Source: Nitrosomonadales bacterium (GTDB lineage Bacteria; Pseudomonadota; Gammaproteobacteria; Burkholderiales; Gallionellaceae). Taken from it: 64,000 nt of DNA. Position 1 is the stretch's first letter. Each line of letters starts with the position of its first letter. Made by a program: the position numbers and the translations under genes. Below are positions 53,643 to 63,071 of this stretch, piece by piece. The notes under the pieces were generated by a model. That model was given only the letters and a program-made list of their open reading frames with translations, did no database searches and was not told the origin of the DNA. The stretch is taken from positions 186,001 to 250,000 of the forward strand of contig JACOUM010000007.1 of NCBI GenBank assembly GCA_016177795.1. Direction: 5' to 3'.

Positions 53643-55363
53643 GCTTCACCTTGCACGGCATAGCGGTTTCCAGCGGCATCGCCATCGGCCATGCCCATCT
53701 GGTGTCGCACACCTCGCTGGAGGTGGCGCATTACGTGCTCCCCAAAAAGTTCGTCGATGAAGAGATTGTGCGCTTCGATACCGCATTGCAGATCACGCGC
53801 AATGAGCTTTCCGGTCTGCGCAGCAATCGCCCGACCCACGCCGCTGCCGAGTTTGATGCCTTCCTCGAACTGCACCAGATGATCCTGGACGATCCGCTGT
53901 TGAGCGTCGCGCCGCGCGAAATGATTGCCAGCGAGCATTGCAATGCCGAATGGGCGCTCAAAGTGCAGACGGAAACACTGGTTGCACAATTCGATGAATT
54001 CGAGGATGCCTACCTGCGCGAGCGGCAAACCGATGTAAAACAGGTGGCAGAACGGCTGCTCAAGCAATTGCTCGGGCAACCCGGGCATCAGCCGACGCCG
54101 ATGCGCCTGGATGTCGAGACTATTCTGGTGGCGCACGACCTGAGCCCCGCCGATCTGATCCAGTTCAGGCCGCAACAATATGCCGCATTCATTACCGATG
54201 TGGGCGGCGCGACCTCGCATACCGCGATTGTCGCGCGCAGCCTGAATACACCCTGTGTGGTCGGTTTGCACCATGCACGCGAGCTGGTCCGCGAAGACGA
54301 CTTGCTGATTCTCGATGGCGAACAGGGCGTGCTGATCGTCAATCCGGACAAGTCCATTCTTGCCGAATACAAGCTGCGCCAGAGCGAATGGGAACTGGAG
54401 CGCAAGAAACTCAAGCGGCTGCGCACCGCGCGCGCCAACACACTGGACGGCACGGCCATCGAGCTGTATGCCAATATCGAAAAGCCGGAAGATGTCGCCG
54501 AGGTGAAAGAAAACGGCGCGACCGGCATCGGCCTGTTCCGCAGCGAATTCCTGTTCCTCAACCGCGATGACCTGCCGGACGAGGAGGAGCAGTTTGAGGC
54601 CTATCGTGCGGCAGCGGAGGGCATGGAAGGCCAGCCCGTCACCATTCGCACTTTCGATCTGGGCGCGGACAAGCAGCTCAAGGGCGTGGAACGCGTCGCC
54701 AGCAACCCTGCACTGGGATTGCGTGCCATCCGCCTGTGCCTGGCCGAACCGCAACTGTTCCGCCCACAGTTACGCGCCCTGCTGCGCGCCTCGCATTACG
54801 GCAACATCAGAATACTGATACCGATGCTGTCCAGCGTATCGGAACTCAACCAGACCCTGCAGTTCATCGCCGCAACCAGGCAGAGCCTGGAGGATGAAAG
54901 CATACCGTGCGGCAGCGACGTGAAAATCGGCGGCATGATCGAAATTCCGGCTGCCGCGCTGGCGATCAATGTGTTCGCCAGAAAACTGGATTTTCTCTCA
55001 ATCGGCACCAATGACCTGATTCAGTACACGCTGGCGATCGATCGCACCGACGAAGAAGTCGCGCATCTTTATGACCCGCTGCATCCCGCCATCCTGCATT
55101 TGCTGGCACATGCCATTGGCACTTGCAACAAGCTCGGTGTGCCGATTTCGGTATGCGGCGAAATTGCCGGTGAACTGCCCTACACCCGCCTGTTGCTGGG
55201 TCTCGGTCTGCGCCAGCTCTCGATGTTTTCGGCACAGGTACCCAGCATCAAACAGCGCGTGCTGACCACCAGCCTGCCGGAACTTACTGCACTGACACAG
55301 AAAATCCTGCGTGCCGACGACCCGCTCAGAATTCGCGAGCTGCTTGGCCGATTGAACGCATAG
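53639..55363 (+). CDS. ptsI: phosphoenolpyruvate-protein phosphotransferase (Enzyme I)
   Basis: Enzyme I takes phosphate from PEP and passes it to HPr. 574 residues: N-terminal HPr-binding helical domain, phospho-His194 in DVGGATSHTAIVARS, and the C-terminal PEP-binding barrel with GIGLFRSEFLFLNRDDLPDE, PVTIRTFDLGADKQ, GMIEIPAAALAI, SIGTNDLIQYTLAIDR and the catalytic Cys block GVPISVCGEIAG. Start ATG 53639 overlaps ptsH. Confidence 0.97.
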   Translation: MSFTLHGIAVSSGIAIGHAHLVSHTSLEVAHYVLPKKFVDEEIVRFDTALQITRNELSGLRSNRPTHAAAEFDAFLELHQMILDDPLLSVAPREMIASEHCNAEWALKVQTETLVAQFDEFEDAYLRERQTDVKQVAERLLKQLLGQPGHQPTPMRLDVETILVAHDLSPADLIQFRPQQYAAFITDVGGATSHTAIVARSLNTPCVVGLHHARELVREDDLLILDGEQGVLIVNPDKSILAEYKLRQSEWELERKKLKRLRTARANTLDGTAIELYANIEKPEDVAEVKENGATGIGLFRSEFLFLNRDDLPDEEEQFEAYRAAAEGMEGQPVTIRTFDLGADKQLKGVERVASNPALGLRAIRLCLAEPQLFRPQLRALLRASHYGNIRILIPMLSSVSELNQTLQFIAATRQSLEDESIPCGSDVKIGGMIEIPAAALAINVFARKLDFLSIGTNDLIQYTLAIDRTDEEVAHLYDPLHPAILHLLAHAIGTCNKLGVPISVCGEIAGELPYTRLLLGLGLRQLSMFSAQVPSIKQRVLTTSLPELTALTQKILRADDPLRIRELLGRLNA

Positions 55364-55436
55364 CCACGGCAGGGACCGGCATGCGGTGTAAAGCGCAGAT
55401 GAAAGGCCAGGCATCCGGCCGGGATGAGCGCAAGGC

Positions 55437-56507
55437 ATGAAAGAGTTATTCATCACCGAAACCCGCGCGCGCTTGCGCACTTGGCTGGCCATCGGCTACG
55501 CCCTGTTCATCGTGTATGCGAGCCTGTCGCCCTTTAGCGGATGGCGTGAACAGGGGCTGGATTTCGCCGAAGTGCTGGCTGCGCCTTTATCGCTTACCTA
55601 TACCGCGTTCGATACGGTCGTCAATCTGCTGTCCTATCTGCCGTTCGGCCTGCTGGCCGGCTTGACGTTGCGCGCGTGTTCCGGCGCGCCGGTCAGCGCG
55701 CTGCTCGCCCTGTGCCTGGGCGTCATGTTGTCGGCGGGCATGGAGTACCTGCAAATGTATCTGCCCGGGCGCATCAGTTCCAACATGGATTTGCTGTCCA
55801 ACAGCATGGGCGCACTGGCAGGTGCGCTGCTGGCGGTGAGCATGGCCTCGCAGCCCCGGCTTTTATCGCGCGTGACGCACTGGCGCGGCAGCCTGTTCCA
55901 GCATGGCAAGGAAATGGACTTCGGTCTGGCGCTGCTGGCGCTGTGGATATTCGGCCAGATCAATCCGTCCCTGCCGATGCTGGGCAACGTATTTATCAGC
56001 GAGGCGGCGCGCCAGCCGTTTGCTACGCTACCGCCCGCGCCGTTCGGGATGTGGGAAAGCGGTGCAGTTGCATTGAACCTGTTGATGCTGGGCACGCTGA
56101 TGCTGACTTTGCTGCGCGAACCGCGCAATACCATCACGGCATTGCCGCTGGTGTTAAGCGTGGTGGCGCTGGCCAAGTTCATCACTGCCGCGCTGTTGCT
56201 CAAATCCTGGGCGTTGTTGCTGTGGATCAACAGCGAGGCAGTGCTGGGAATGCTGCTGGGGATGTTGCTGCTGCTCGCGCTGCTGTGGCTGCCGCGCGGC
56301 GCGGCCATTGTCTCGGGTGCCGCGGCGACGCTGAGTTATTTCATTATTGTGAATTTCGTGTTTGACGACAACACGCCCGCTGCCGCAATGTCCATCTACC
56401 ACTGGCATTACGGCCATTTGCTTAATTACAACGGTCTGGCGCAGACCATCGCGCTGACCTTTCCGTTGCTGTTGTTGTTTCACCTGTGGCGCACACGAAA
56501 AGTATAA
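55437..56507 (+). CDS. VanZ-like family membrane protein
   Basis: A 356-residue polytopic protein. The N-terminal ~130 residues show the VanZ-like pattern (IGYALFIVYASLSPFSGW, VVNLLSYLPFGLLAGLTLRA, MEYLQMYLPGRISSNMDLLS), and the rest has six or more hydrophobic helices. VanZ-like proteins confer teicoplanin resistance in one context, but most are of unknown function, and no glycopeptide genes are near. It begins 73 bp after ptsI. Confidence 0.75.
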   Translation: MKELFITETRARLRTWLAIGYALFIVYASLSPFSGWREQGLDFAEVLAAPLSLTYTAFDTVVNLLSYLPFGLLAGLTLRACSGAPVSALLALCLGVMLSAGMEYLQMYLPGRISSNMDLLSNSMGALAGALLAVSMASQPRLLSRVTHWRGSLFQHGKEMDFGLALLALWIFGQINPSLPMLGNVFISEAARQPFATLPPAPFGMWESGAVALNLLMLGTLMLTLLREPRNTITALPLVLSVVALAKFITAALLLKSWALLLWINSEAVLGMLLGMLLLLALLWLPRGAAIVSGAAATLSYFIIVNFVFDDNTPAAAMSIYHWHYGHLLNYNGLAQTIALTFPLLLLFHLWRTRKV

Positions 56508-56540
56508 TCCCGCCAGCATTTCATTCTTCCGAGGTTAACC

Positions 56541-56852
56541 ATGAGCTTTTTCGACAAACATGTTTTTTTCTGCACCAATCAGCACGAAGACGGCAGTGAC
56601 TGCTGCAACAACCATGGCGCGCAAAAAGCGCGCGATTATGTGAAGAACAAGGTCAAGGAACTTGGCCTCTCCACCCACCGCAACAGCATTCGCATCAATT
56701 CCGCCGGCTGCCTGGGACGCTGCGAGGAGGGGCCGGTTATCGTGGTGTATCCCGAGGGCACCTGGTATACCTACAGGAACGAAAAAGACCTCGACGAAAT
56801 CATCGATGAACACCTCCGGCATGGCCGCATCGTCGAGCGCCTGAAGATTTGA
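56541..56852 (+). CDS. thioredoxin-like [2Fe-2S] ferredoxin
   Basis: A 103-residue protein of the thioredoxin-fold ferredoxin family (like the NuoE C-terminal domain). The cluster ligands are Cys11 (VFFCTNQ), Cys21 or Cys22 (GSDCCNN), Cys57 and Cys61 ([20 protein letters not shown]). The RBS GAGG precedes the ATG. It follows the VanZ-like gene by 33 bp and precedes the NodI-type ATPase. Electron partner unknown. Confidence 0.88.
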   Translation: MSFFDKHVFFCTNQHEDGSDCCNNHGAQKARDYVKNKVKELGLSTHRNSIRINSAGCLGRCEEGPVIVVYPEGTWYTYRNEKDLDEIIDEHLRHGRIVERLKI

Positions 56853-56910
56853 TGCGCTCACCACGCGGAGCCTGCGGGTGCCACTGGTCGCTACGCGAGA
56901 TTCACGTCAA

Positions 56911-57834
56911 ATGGATAATGTAACCACGGTACTGAGCGCACACGGCCTGCGCAAATACTACAACGGGCAGGCAGTGGTGGACGGGCTGGACATCTCCATC
57001 CGGCGCGGCGAATGCTTCGGTCTGCTGGGGCCGAATGGCGCGGGCAAGACCACCACGCTGCGTTTGCTGCTCGGCCTGATCTCACCGGATGCGGGCGAAT
57101 TGCGCTTGCTGGATCATGCCGTGCCGGAACAATCGCGCGCCGCACGGCTGCGCGTCGGCGTGGTGCCGCAGATGGACAATCTCGACCCGGACTTCAGCGT
57201 GGCGGAAAACTTGCTGGTGTATGGCCGCTATTTCGGCATGAGCGATGCGGCCATTGAGGCGCGTTTGCCGGAGCTGCTGGAGTTTGCCAACCTGGCCCAG
57301 AAGCGCGATGCCAGGATACCGACCCTGTCCGGCGGCATGAAGCGGCGGCTGACGCTGGCGCGCGCACTGGTGAATGATCCGGAAGTCATTTTTCTCGATG
57401 AGCCGACCATCGGCCTCGACCCGCAGGCACGCCACCTGATCTGGCAGCGCCTGCGCGAACTGACCGCACGCGGCAAGACGCTGCTGCTCACCACGCACTT
57501 CATGGAGGAGGCGGAGCGGCTGTGCCATCGTCTTGCGGTGATGGATAACGGACGCATCATCAGTGAAGGCACACCGCGCGAACTGATCGGACGAAACATC
57601 GAGCCGCAGGTGGTCGAAGTATTTGGCGAGGGTGCGGCGGAATGGGCGCACAGCCATGCTGCACGCCATGCGCATCGCTTCGAAATCAGCGGGGAAACGG
57701 TGTTCTGTTACGTTGACGACGCTCAGCCATTGTTGCTGGAGTTACAGCGGCAGCCGGAGCTGCGCTATCTGCATCGCCCGGCGAATCTGGAAGATGTGTT
57801 TCTCAAATTGACCGGACGGGAGATGCGCGAATGA
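56911..57834 (+). CDS. ABC transporter ATP-binding protein, NodI/DrrA type
   Basis: A 307-residue ATPase of the ABC-2 export type. Walker [19 protein letters not shown], signature [16 protein letters not shown] and Walker [21 protein letters not shown] are intact, followed by the H-loop [11 protein letters not shown] and a C-terminal regulatory region. The sequence is close to NodI, but no nodulation genes are present. ATG 56911 is preferred to one at 56878. Partner permease lies 114 bp downstream, beyond an inverted repeat. Confidence 0.9.
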   Translation: MDNVTTVLSAHGLRKYYNGQAVVDGLDISIRRGECFGLLGPNGAGKTTTLRLLLGLISPDAGELRLLDHAVPEQSRAARLRVGVVPQMDNLDPDFSVAENLLVYGRYFGMSDAAIEARLPELLEFANLAQKRDARIPTLSGGMKRRLTLARALVNDPEVIFLDEPTIGLDPQARHLIWQRLRELTARGKTLLLTTHFMEEAERLCHRLAVMDNGRIISEGTPRELIGRNIEPQVVEVFGEGAAEWAHSHAARHAHRFEISGETVFCYVDDAQPLLLELQRQPELRYLHRPANLEDVFLKLTGREMRE

Positions 57835-57835
57835 C

Positions 57836-57936
57836 AAGGCTTATTCAAAAACCATTTATCCACGAAAGGCACGAAAAGCGCAGCCCACAAACGTTTCTTC
57901 ATTTCGTGTCTTTCGTGATTTTCGTGGACAAGCCTT
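57836..57936. repeat. long inverted repeat with CACGAAA units, between nodI- and nodJ-type genes
   Basis: AAGGCTT (57836-57842) and AAGCCTT (57930-57936) mark the outer ends. Inside, the left arm has CACGAAAGG-CACGAAAAG (from 57861) and the right arm TTTCGTGTC-TTTCGTGAT-TTTCGTGGA (to ~57928), i.e. 9-bp units in inverted orientation. It begins just after the ATPase stop codon and ends 12 bp before the permease start. Confidence 0.8.
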
Positions 57937-57948
57937 TCCACAGTTGAA

Positions 57949-58734
57949 ATGAAGCCTTCCTTTTTCGCCCTACCGCGCCTGAGCCTGCGCTTCATCCCGA
58001 TCTGGCGGCGCAATTTCATGGTATGGAAAAAAATGGCGGGTTCGTCGATACTCGGCCATCTCGCCGATCCGGTCATCTACATGCTGGGGCTGGGCTACGG
58101 ACTGGGCGGCATGCTGCCGGAGATCGGTGGTATGCCCTACATCACCTTCCTCGCCGCCGGAACGGTGTGCTACAGCACGATGAACAGCGCCAGTTTCGAG
58201 GTGCTGTATTCCGGTTTCACGCGCATGCACGAGCAGCGCACCTGGGAGGCGATACTCAACACGCCCATCACGCTGGACGATATCGTGTTTTCGGAAATCG
58301 TCTGGGCAGCGAGCAAGAGCCTGTTGTCTGGGCTGGCGGTATTGGCGGTCATCTGGCTGCTGGGGCTGTCGCATTCGCCGCTGACATTGTGGCTCATCCC
58401 GCTTTCATTGCTGGTCGGGCTGTGCTTCGCTTCGCTCGGGATGATCATGACCGCCATCGCCCCCGGCTACGATTTCTTCATGTACTACTTCACCCTGATC
58501 ATCACGCCGATGGTGCTATTATGCGGCGTGTTTTTTCCGGTTGATCGGCTACCGCCGCTGCTGCAAACCGTGTCATCCACCCTGCCGCTGACGCATGCAA
58601 TTGATCTGGCGCGGCCGCTGCTGAATGACGTGATTCCGGCAAATTCCTGGTGGCATGCCGCCGTGTTGCTGGGTTACGCGCTGGCCGGATTTTATGTGTC
58701 GCTGGCGTTGTTAAGGCGGCGACTTTCTCAATGA
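57949..58734 (+). CDS. ABC-2 type transporter permease, NodJ type
   Basis: A 261-residue permease with six hydrophobic helices, partner of the preceding ATPase. Family blocks are FIPIWRRNFMVWKKMAGSSI, ADPVIYMLGLGYGLG, TFLAAGTVCYSTMNSASFEV, RTWEAILNTPITLDDIVFSE and LLCGVFFPVDRLPPLLQTVS. Substrate unknown; polysaccharide, lipid or drug export are all possible for this family. Confidence 0.9.
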   Translation: MKPSFFALPRLSLRFIPIWRRNFMVWKKMAGSSILGHLADPVIYMLGLGYGLGGMLPEIGGMPYITFLAAGTVCYSTMNSASFEVLYSGFTRMHEQRTWEAILNTPITLDDIVFSEIVWAASKSLLSGLAVLAVIWLLGLSHSPLTLWLIPLSLLVGLCFASLGMIMTAIAPGYDFFMYYFTLIITPMVLLCGVFFPVDRLPPLLQTVSSTLPLTHAIDLARPLLNDVIPANSWWHAAVLLGYALAGFYVSLALLRRRLSQ

Positions 58735-58743
58735 GGATTTTCG

Positions 58744-59154
58744 ATGCTATGGGTTAAAGCGTTTCACATCATTTTCGTCGTAAGCTGGTTCGCCGGATTG
58801 TTCTATTTGCCGCGTATCTTCGTCAATCACGCGATGGCGACCGAGCCAGCCGAAATCGCGCGGCTGAAGCTGATGGAGCGCAAGCTGTACCGCTTCGTCA
58901 CGCCGATCGGCGCGCTGGCGATCATTTTCGGTCTCTGGCTGTGGTTCGGCTACGGCTTCTCCGGCGGCTGGCTGCACGCCAAGACTACGCTGGTATTCCT
59001 GCTGGCGGGCTATCACCTGTATTGCGGCCATCTGGTCAAGCAATTTGCCGCCGATAAAAACACGCGCAGCCATGTTTTTTACCGCTGGTTCAATGAAGCG
59101 CCCGTGCTGCTTCTGACCGCCATCGTTATTCTCGTTACTGTGAAACCGTTTTAA
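58744..59154 (+). CDS. hemJ: HemJ/CopD-family protoporphyrinogen oxidase
   Basis: A 136-residue membrane protein with four helices of the UPF0093 (HemJ) family, which oxidises protoporphyrinogen IX in heme synthesis. Conserved features: His8 in KAFHIIFVVSWFAGLFYLPR, VNHAMATEP, RKLYRFVTPIGALAIIFGLW and WLHAKTTLVFLLAGYHLYCG. Start ATG 58744, ten bases after the permease stop. Confidence 0.88.
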   Translation: MLWVKAFHIIFVVSWFAGLFYLPRIFVNHAMATEPAEIARLKLMERKLYRFVTPIGALAIIFGLWLWFGYGFSGGWLHAKTTLVFLLAGYHLYCGHLVKQFAADKNTRSHVFYRWFNEAPVLLLTAIVILVTVKPF

Positions 59155-59165
59155 CTAATAACCTT

Positions 59166-59299
59166 TTATCCACGAAAAACACGAAAGCCTCGAAATAAAC
59201 CAATAGATTATTTTGATGCAACAACTCACCTATTACGGGGCTGTTGCCAATCGCCACATCTACTTGAATTTTTGTGTTTTTCGTGCCTTTCGTGGACAA
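59166..59299. repeat. long inverted repeat with CACGAAA units, after hemJ
   Basis: Left arm TTATCCACGAAAAACACGAA (from 59166) with a third unit CTCGAAA; right arm TTGTGTTTTTCGTGCCTTTC, running on into GTGGACAA (to 59299). Units of ~9 bp, inverted, separated by about 70 bp of AT-rich unique sequence. It fills most of the 166-bp gap between hemJ and the rlmL-type gene. Confidence 0.8.
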
Positions 59300-59320
59300 C
59301 TGCTTTTTCTAGGTTAATTT

Positions 59321-60457
59321 ATGCCTGATTTTTTCGCCCCCTGCCCGCGCGGGCTCGAACCCTTATTGCGCAGCGATGTTGAAACATGGGGCGCGCAGAA
59401 CGTGCGCGTCACCGAAGGCGGCGTGCATTTTTCCGGCGACTGGGCGCTGTGTTACCGCGCCAACCTGGAGAGCCGCATCGCCAGCCGCATCCTGTGGCGT
59501 GTGAAAGAAACGCAATATCGCAACGAGCAGGATATTTACCGGGCGGTGTTCGATCTACAATGGCAGCGCTGGTTTGACGTCACCCATACCATCCGCGTGA
59601 ATACCACGGCGATACGCTGCCCGCTGAAGAGCCTGGAGTTCATCACGCTGCTGGTCAAGGACGCGGTATGCGATCGTTTCCGCGCGCACTGCAACGAACG
59701 CCCGAGCGTAGACACGCTGCAACCGGATGTGCGCATCCATGTCTTTATCGAAGACAATAAGTTGATGCTGTATCTGGACACTTCCGGCGACGCGCTGTTC
59801 AAGCGCGGCGTGCGCCAGCACACCAACATCGCGCCGCTGCGCGAGAATCTGGCCGCGGGCATTCTGCGCCTGAGCGGCTGGCAGCCGGGCACGCCGCTGC
59901 TCGACCCGATGTGCGGCAGCGGCACGTTCCTGATCGAGGCGGCGCAGATGTCGCTGAATATCCAGCCCGGCATCGCGCGCAGCTTCGCCTTCGAAAAACT
60001 GAAAAATTTCGATGCCGCGAAGTGGCAGGCCATGCGCGAACAGGCGATTGCCGCACAGTTGCCGGCCAGGCCGCTGGAAATTTACGGCAGCGACTTGTAC
60101 GGCGATGCGCTGAAAGCCGCATGGCGCAATCTGCACGAAGCCGGGCTGGCGGAATGCGTGCAGCTCAAGCAGGCCAACATATTGGAAATTTCCGCTCCGG
60201 CGGAACACGGCGTGCTGGTGGCAAACCTGCCCTACGGCGAACGCATGGGCGACCTGGACGAACTGGCGGAGCTGTACCCGAAACTGGGCGATGCGCTGAA
60301 GAAGAAATTCGGCGGCTGGACCGCCTATCTGTTCACCGCCGACAAGGCAATTCTGAAACTGATGCGCCTGTCCCCGTCCAGGCGCACCCCGCTGTTCAAC
60401 GGCGCGATTGAGTGCCGCCTGCTGGAATACAAGATCGTGTCTGGCAGCAATCGTTAG
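59321..60457 (+). CDS. rlmL: THUMP-domain class I methyltransferase (RlmL N-terminal type)
   Basis: Likely makes m2G2445 in 23S rRNA. 378 residues: N-terminal ferredoxin-like and THUMP region (FFAPCPRGLEPLLRSDVETW, ~60-160), then the Rossmann methyltransferase with LLDPMCGSGTFLIEAAQM and the catalytic VLVANLPYGERMG. It lacks the RlmK half found in E. coli RlmKL, as usual outside gammaproteobacteria. The TAG stop straddles the boundary with a MITE: its final G is the first base of the element. Confidence 0.88.
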   Translation: MPDFFAPCPRGLEPLLRSDVETWGAQNVRVTEGGVHFSGDWALCYRANLESRIASRILWRVKETQYRNEQDIYRAVFDLQWQRWFDVTHTIRVNTTAIRCPLKSLEFITLLVKDAVCDRFRAHCNERPSVDTLQPDVRIHVFIEDNKLMLYLDTSGDALFKRGVRQHTNIAPLRENLAAGILRLSGWQPGTPLLDPMCGSGTFLIEAAQMSLNIQPGIARSFAFEKLKNFDAAKWQAMREQAIAAQLPARPLEIYGSDLYGDALKAAWRNLHEAGLAECVQLKQANILEISAPAEHGVLVANLPYGERMGDLDELAELYPKLGDALKKKFGGWTAYLFTADKAILKLMRLSPSRRTPLFNGAIECRLLEYKIVSGSNR

Positions 60458-60751
60458 GGAACCTCTGATTAAGTCCGCCATGAACCGCGTTGCTAACAAA
60501 AACTGGGGACTCGCCGCGACACGTTACTGCGCAGCAGCCGATTGCGGGAGCGGCGAGGTAGCATCGTCTCCGCACCTGCGCTTCGCGTACCGTGAGCCTC
60601 GCGCACCGTGTCATGGCAGCAGTTATTCTACGATGCCAAGGAGCGCAACACCGCGAGCGCCAGTTTTGGCCGTTCCTCGAAACTGCGCTACGCTCCGTTT
60701 TGTTGTAACCCTTCAGGGCATTGGCCATGTGGGACTTAATCAGAGGTTCCC
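60457..60751. mobile_element. MITE-like element, copy 2 (295 bp, TA target duplication)
   Basis: Perfect 20-bp terminal inverted repeats GGGAACCTCTGATTAAGTCC (60457-60476) and its complement (60732-60751), flanked on both sides by TA (60455-60456, 60752-60753). The next ~18 bp on the left (GCCATGAACCGCGTTGCT) equal copy 1. Internally AAAACTGG (60499-60506) pairs with CCAGTTTT (60660-60667), and GCATCGT with ACGATGC. No protein is encoded. It sits between the convergent rlmL-type gene and pilU. Confidence 0.9.
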
Positions 60752-61887
60752 TAGGTCATCTTGAGGTTTTCCGTACCGCTCATCACATCTCGATCCGTGG
60801 AGCTCTTGCTTTGCAACTTGATACGCAGGCGCAAGTCGTTCACCGAGTCGGCGTTTTTCAGGGCATCCTCGTAGGAGATCATGCCGGATTCGTACAGGTT
60901 GAACAGCGCGCCGTCGAAGGTCTCCATGCCCAGTTCGCGTGACTTGGCCATCACTTCCTTGATTGCATTCACCTCGCCCTTGAAGATCAGATCGGCAATC
61001 AGCGGTGAGTTAAGCAGAATTTCAAATGCGGCAGCGCGTCCTGCGCCATCTTTCCTCGGAATCAGCCGCTGCGAGATGAGCGCCTTGATGTTCAACGACA
61101 AGTCCATCAGCAGCTGTTCGCGCCGCTCCTCAGGGAAAAAATTGATGATGCGATCCAGCGCCTGGTTGGCGCTGTTGGCGTGCAGCGTGGCCATGCACAG
61201 GTGGCCGGTTTCGGCGAAGGCCACGGCGTATTCCATGGTTTCGCGGTCGCGTATTTCGCCGATCAGGATCACGTCCGGCGCCTGGCGCAGGGTATTCTTC
61301 AGCGCGTTATGCCAGTTCTCGGTGTCCACACCGACTTCGCGGTGGGTGATGATGCAGTTGATGTGATCATGCACGTATTCGACCGGGTCTTCGATGGTGA
61401 TGATGTGGCCGTAACTGTTCTTGTTGCGATGGCCGATCATGGCCGCCAGCGTGGTGGATTTGCCCGAGCCGGTGCCACCGACCAGAATCACCAGGCCGCG
61501 CTTGGTCATCACGATGTCTTTCAGCACTGGCGGCAGACCCATCGCATCGAGGTCGGGAATCTGGGTGGTGATGGTGCGCAGCACCATGCCGACGTGCTGC
61601 TGCTGCATGAACACGTTGACGCGGAACCGTCCGATGCCATGCGGGCTGATCGCAAAATTGCACTCGTGCGTCGCCTCAAATTCGGCGGCCTGGCGATCGT
61701 TCATGATGCTGCGTGCCAGCTCCTGAGTGTGCGCTGCAGTCAGCGCCTGATTGGACACCGGCTTCATTTGCCCATTCACCTTGAATGCCGGCGGGAAGCC
61801 GGTTGTGATAAACAAATCGGACGCTTTCTTGCTGATCATGCCGCGCAGCAAGTTGTGGATCAACTCGGTGGCCTGGTCTCTTTCCAT
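60751..61887 (-). CDS. pilU: type IV pilus retraction ATPase PilU
   Basis: A PilT paralogue that assists pilus retraction. 378 residues: N-terminal PAS-like region (KKASDLFITTGFPPAFKVNG), Walker A VILVGGTGSGKSTTLAAMI, Asp box IITIEDPVEYVHDH, Walker B DVILIGEIRDRETM and His box ATLHANSANQALDRI. The C-terminal extension after FNLYESG, rich in charged residues, is typical of PilU. Its TAG stop abuts the MITE. It follows pilT by 31 bp. Confidence 0.95.
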   Translation of the reverse strand: MERDQATELIHNLLRGMISKKASDLFITTGFPPAFKVNGQMKPVSNQALTAAHTQELARSIMNDRQAAEFEATHECNFAISPHGIGRFRVNVFMQQQHVGMVLRTITTQIPDLDAMGLPPVLKDIVMTKRGLVILVGGTGSGKSTTLAAMIGHRNKNSYGHIITIEDPVEYVHDHINCIITHREVGVDTENWHNALKNTLRQAPDVILIGEIRDRETMEYAVAFAETGHLCMATLHANSANQALDRIINFFPEERREQLLMDLSLNIKALISQRLIPRKDGAGRAAAFEILLNSPLIADLIFKGEVNAIKEVMAKSRELGMETFDGALFNLYESGMISYEDALKNADSVNDLRLRIKLQSKSSTDRDVMSGTENLKMT

Positions 61888-61918
61888 ATGGATACTCCTC
61901 CCTAAACCTGTGCAATCA

Positions 61919-62962
61919 TCAGCCGGGGAACAAATCCTTGTTCATCGCCTTGCTGCGCGCTTCCGCCGGCGCAACCTGCCCGCTCTTCACCAAGCTGGTC
62001 AAACACTGGTCGAGCGTCTGCATCCCGAGGTTCTGGCCGGTCTGGATGGCGGAATACATCTGCGGCACCTTGGCCTCGCGAATCAGGTTGCGGATGGCCG
62101 GGGTGCAAATCATGATTTCATGTGCCGCCACGCGCCCGGAACCATCCTTGGTCTTGAGCAGGGCCTGCGAAATTACCGCGCGCAGCGATTCCGACAGCAT
62201 CGCGCGCACCATCTCCTTTTCATCGGCGGGGAACACGTCGATGATACGGTCGATGGTCTTGGCCGCCGAACTGGTATGCAGCGTGCCGAACACCAGGTGG
62301 CCGGTTTCCGCTGCGGACATCGCCAGGCGGATGGTCTCCAGGTCGCGCATTTCGCCGACCAGGATGATGTCGGGGTCTTCGCGCAGCGCCGAGCGCAACG
62401 CGTTCTGGAAAGACAGCGTATCCCTTCCGACTTCGCGCTGGTTGATCAGGCATTTCTTGCTTTCATGCACGAATTCGATCGGGTCTTCCACCGTCAGAAT
62501 GTGCCCCATCTCATGTTCATTACGGTGGTTGATCATCGCGGCGAGCGTGGTGGACTTGCCGGAACCGGTCGGTCCGGTGACCAGCACCATGCCGCGCGGA
62601 TAATCCGAAATGGTCTCGAAACTCTTCGGCGCCTTGAGGTCTTCCAGCGACAGAATCTTGGAGGGAATGGTACGCATCACCGCGCCTGCGCCGCGGTTCT
62701 GGATGAACGCATTCACCCGGAAACGTGCCAGCCCCGGAACCTCGAAGGAAAAATCGACCTCCTTGTTCTCCTCGTAAAACTTGCGCTGCTGGTCGTTCAT
62801 GATGTCATACACCAGGGCATGCACTTCCTTGTGCTCCATCGCGGGCAGGTTGATGCGGCGCATGTCGCCATGCACGCGGATCATCGGTGGCAGGCCGGCG
62901 GAGAGATGCAGGTCGGAGGCTTTATTCTTGACACCAAAGGCAAGCAATTCGGTGATATCCAT
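61919..62962 (-). CDS. pilT: type IV pilus retraction ATPase PilT
   Basis: The hexameric motor that depolymerises type IV pili. 347 residues: LLAFGVKNKASDLHLSAGLP, Walker A LVTGPTGSGKSTTLAAMI, ILTVEDPIEFVHESKKCLIN, Walker B DIILVGEMRDLETIRLA, GTLHTSSAAKTIDRIIDVFP, and the C-terminal AIRNLIREAKVPQMYSAIQT (the AIRNLIRE motif diagnostic of PilT). First gene of a pilT-pilU operon, divergent from yggS. Confidence 0.97.
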   Translation of the reverse strand: MDITELLAFGVKNKASDLHLSAGLPPMIRVHGDMRRINLPAMEHKEVHALVYDIMNDQQRKFYEENKEVDFSFEVPGLARFRVNAFIQNRGAGAVMRTIPSKILSLEDLKAPKSFETISDYPRGMVLVTGPTGSGKSTTLAAMINHRNEHEMGHILTVEDPIEFVHESKKCLINQREVGRDTLSFQNALRSALREDPDIILVGEMRDLETIRLAMSAAETGHLVFGTLHTSSAAKTIDRIIDVFPADEKEMVRAMLSESLRAVISQALLKTKDGSGRVAAHEIMICTPAIRNLIREAKVPQMYSAIQTGQNLGMQTLDQCLTSLVKSGQVAPAEARSKAMNKDLFPG

Positions 62963-63071
62963 TTATAATCTTCCCTGTTTGACCGGTTTCGCACCAGTTT
63001 GGTTAAGATGGCCCGGTTTGACCGGGACAACTTGGAGCTGCACAAGTTAAAGACATGTGGTGCACGGGATT

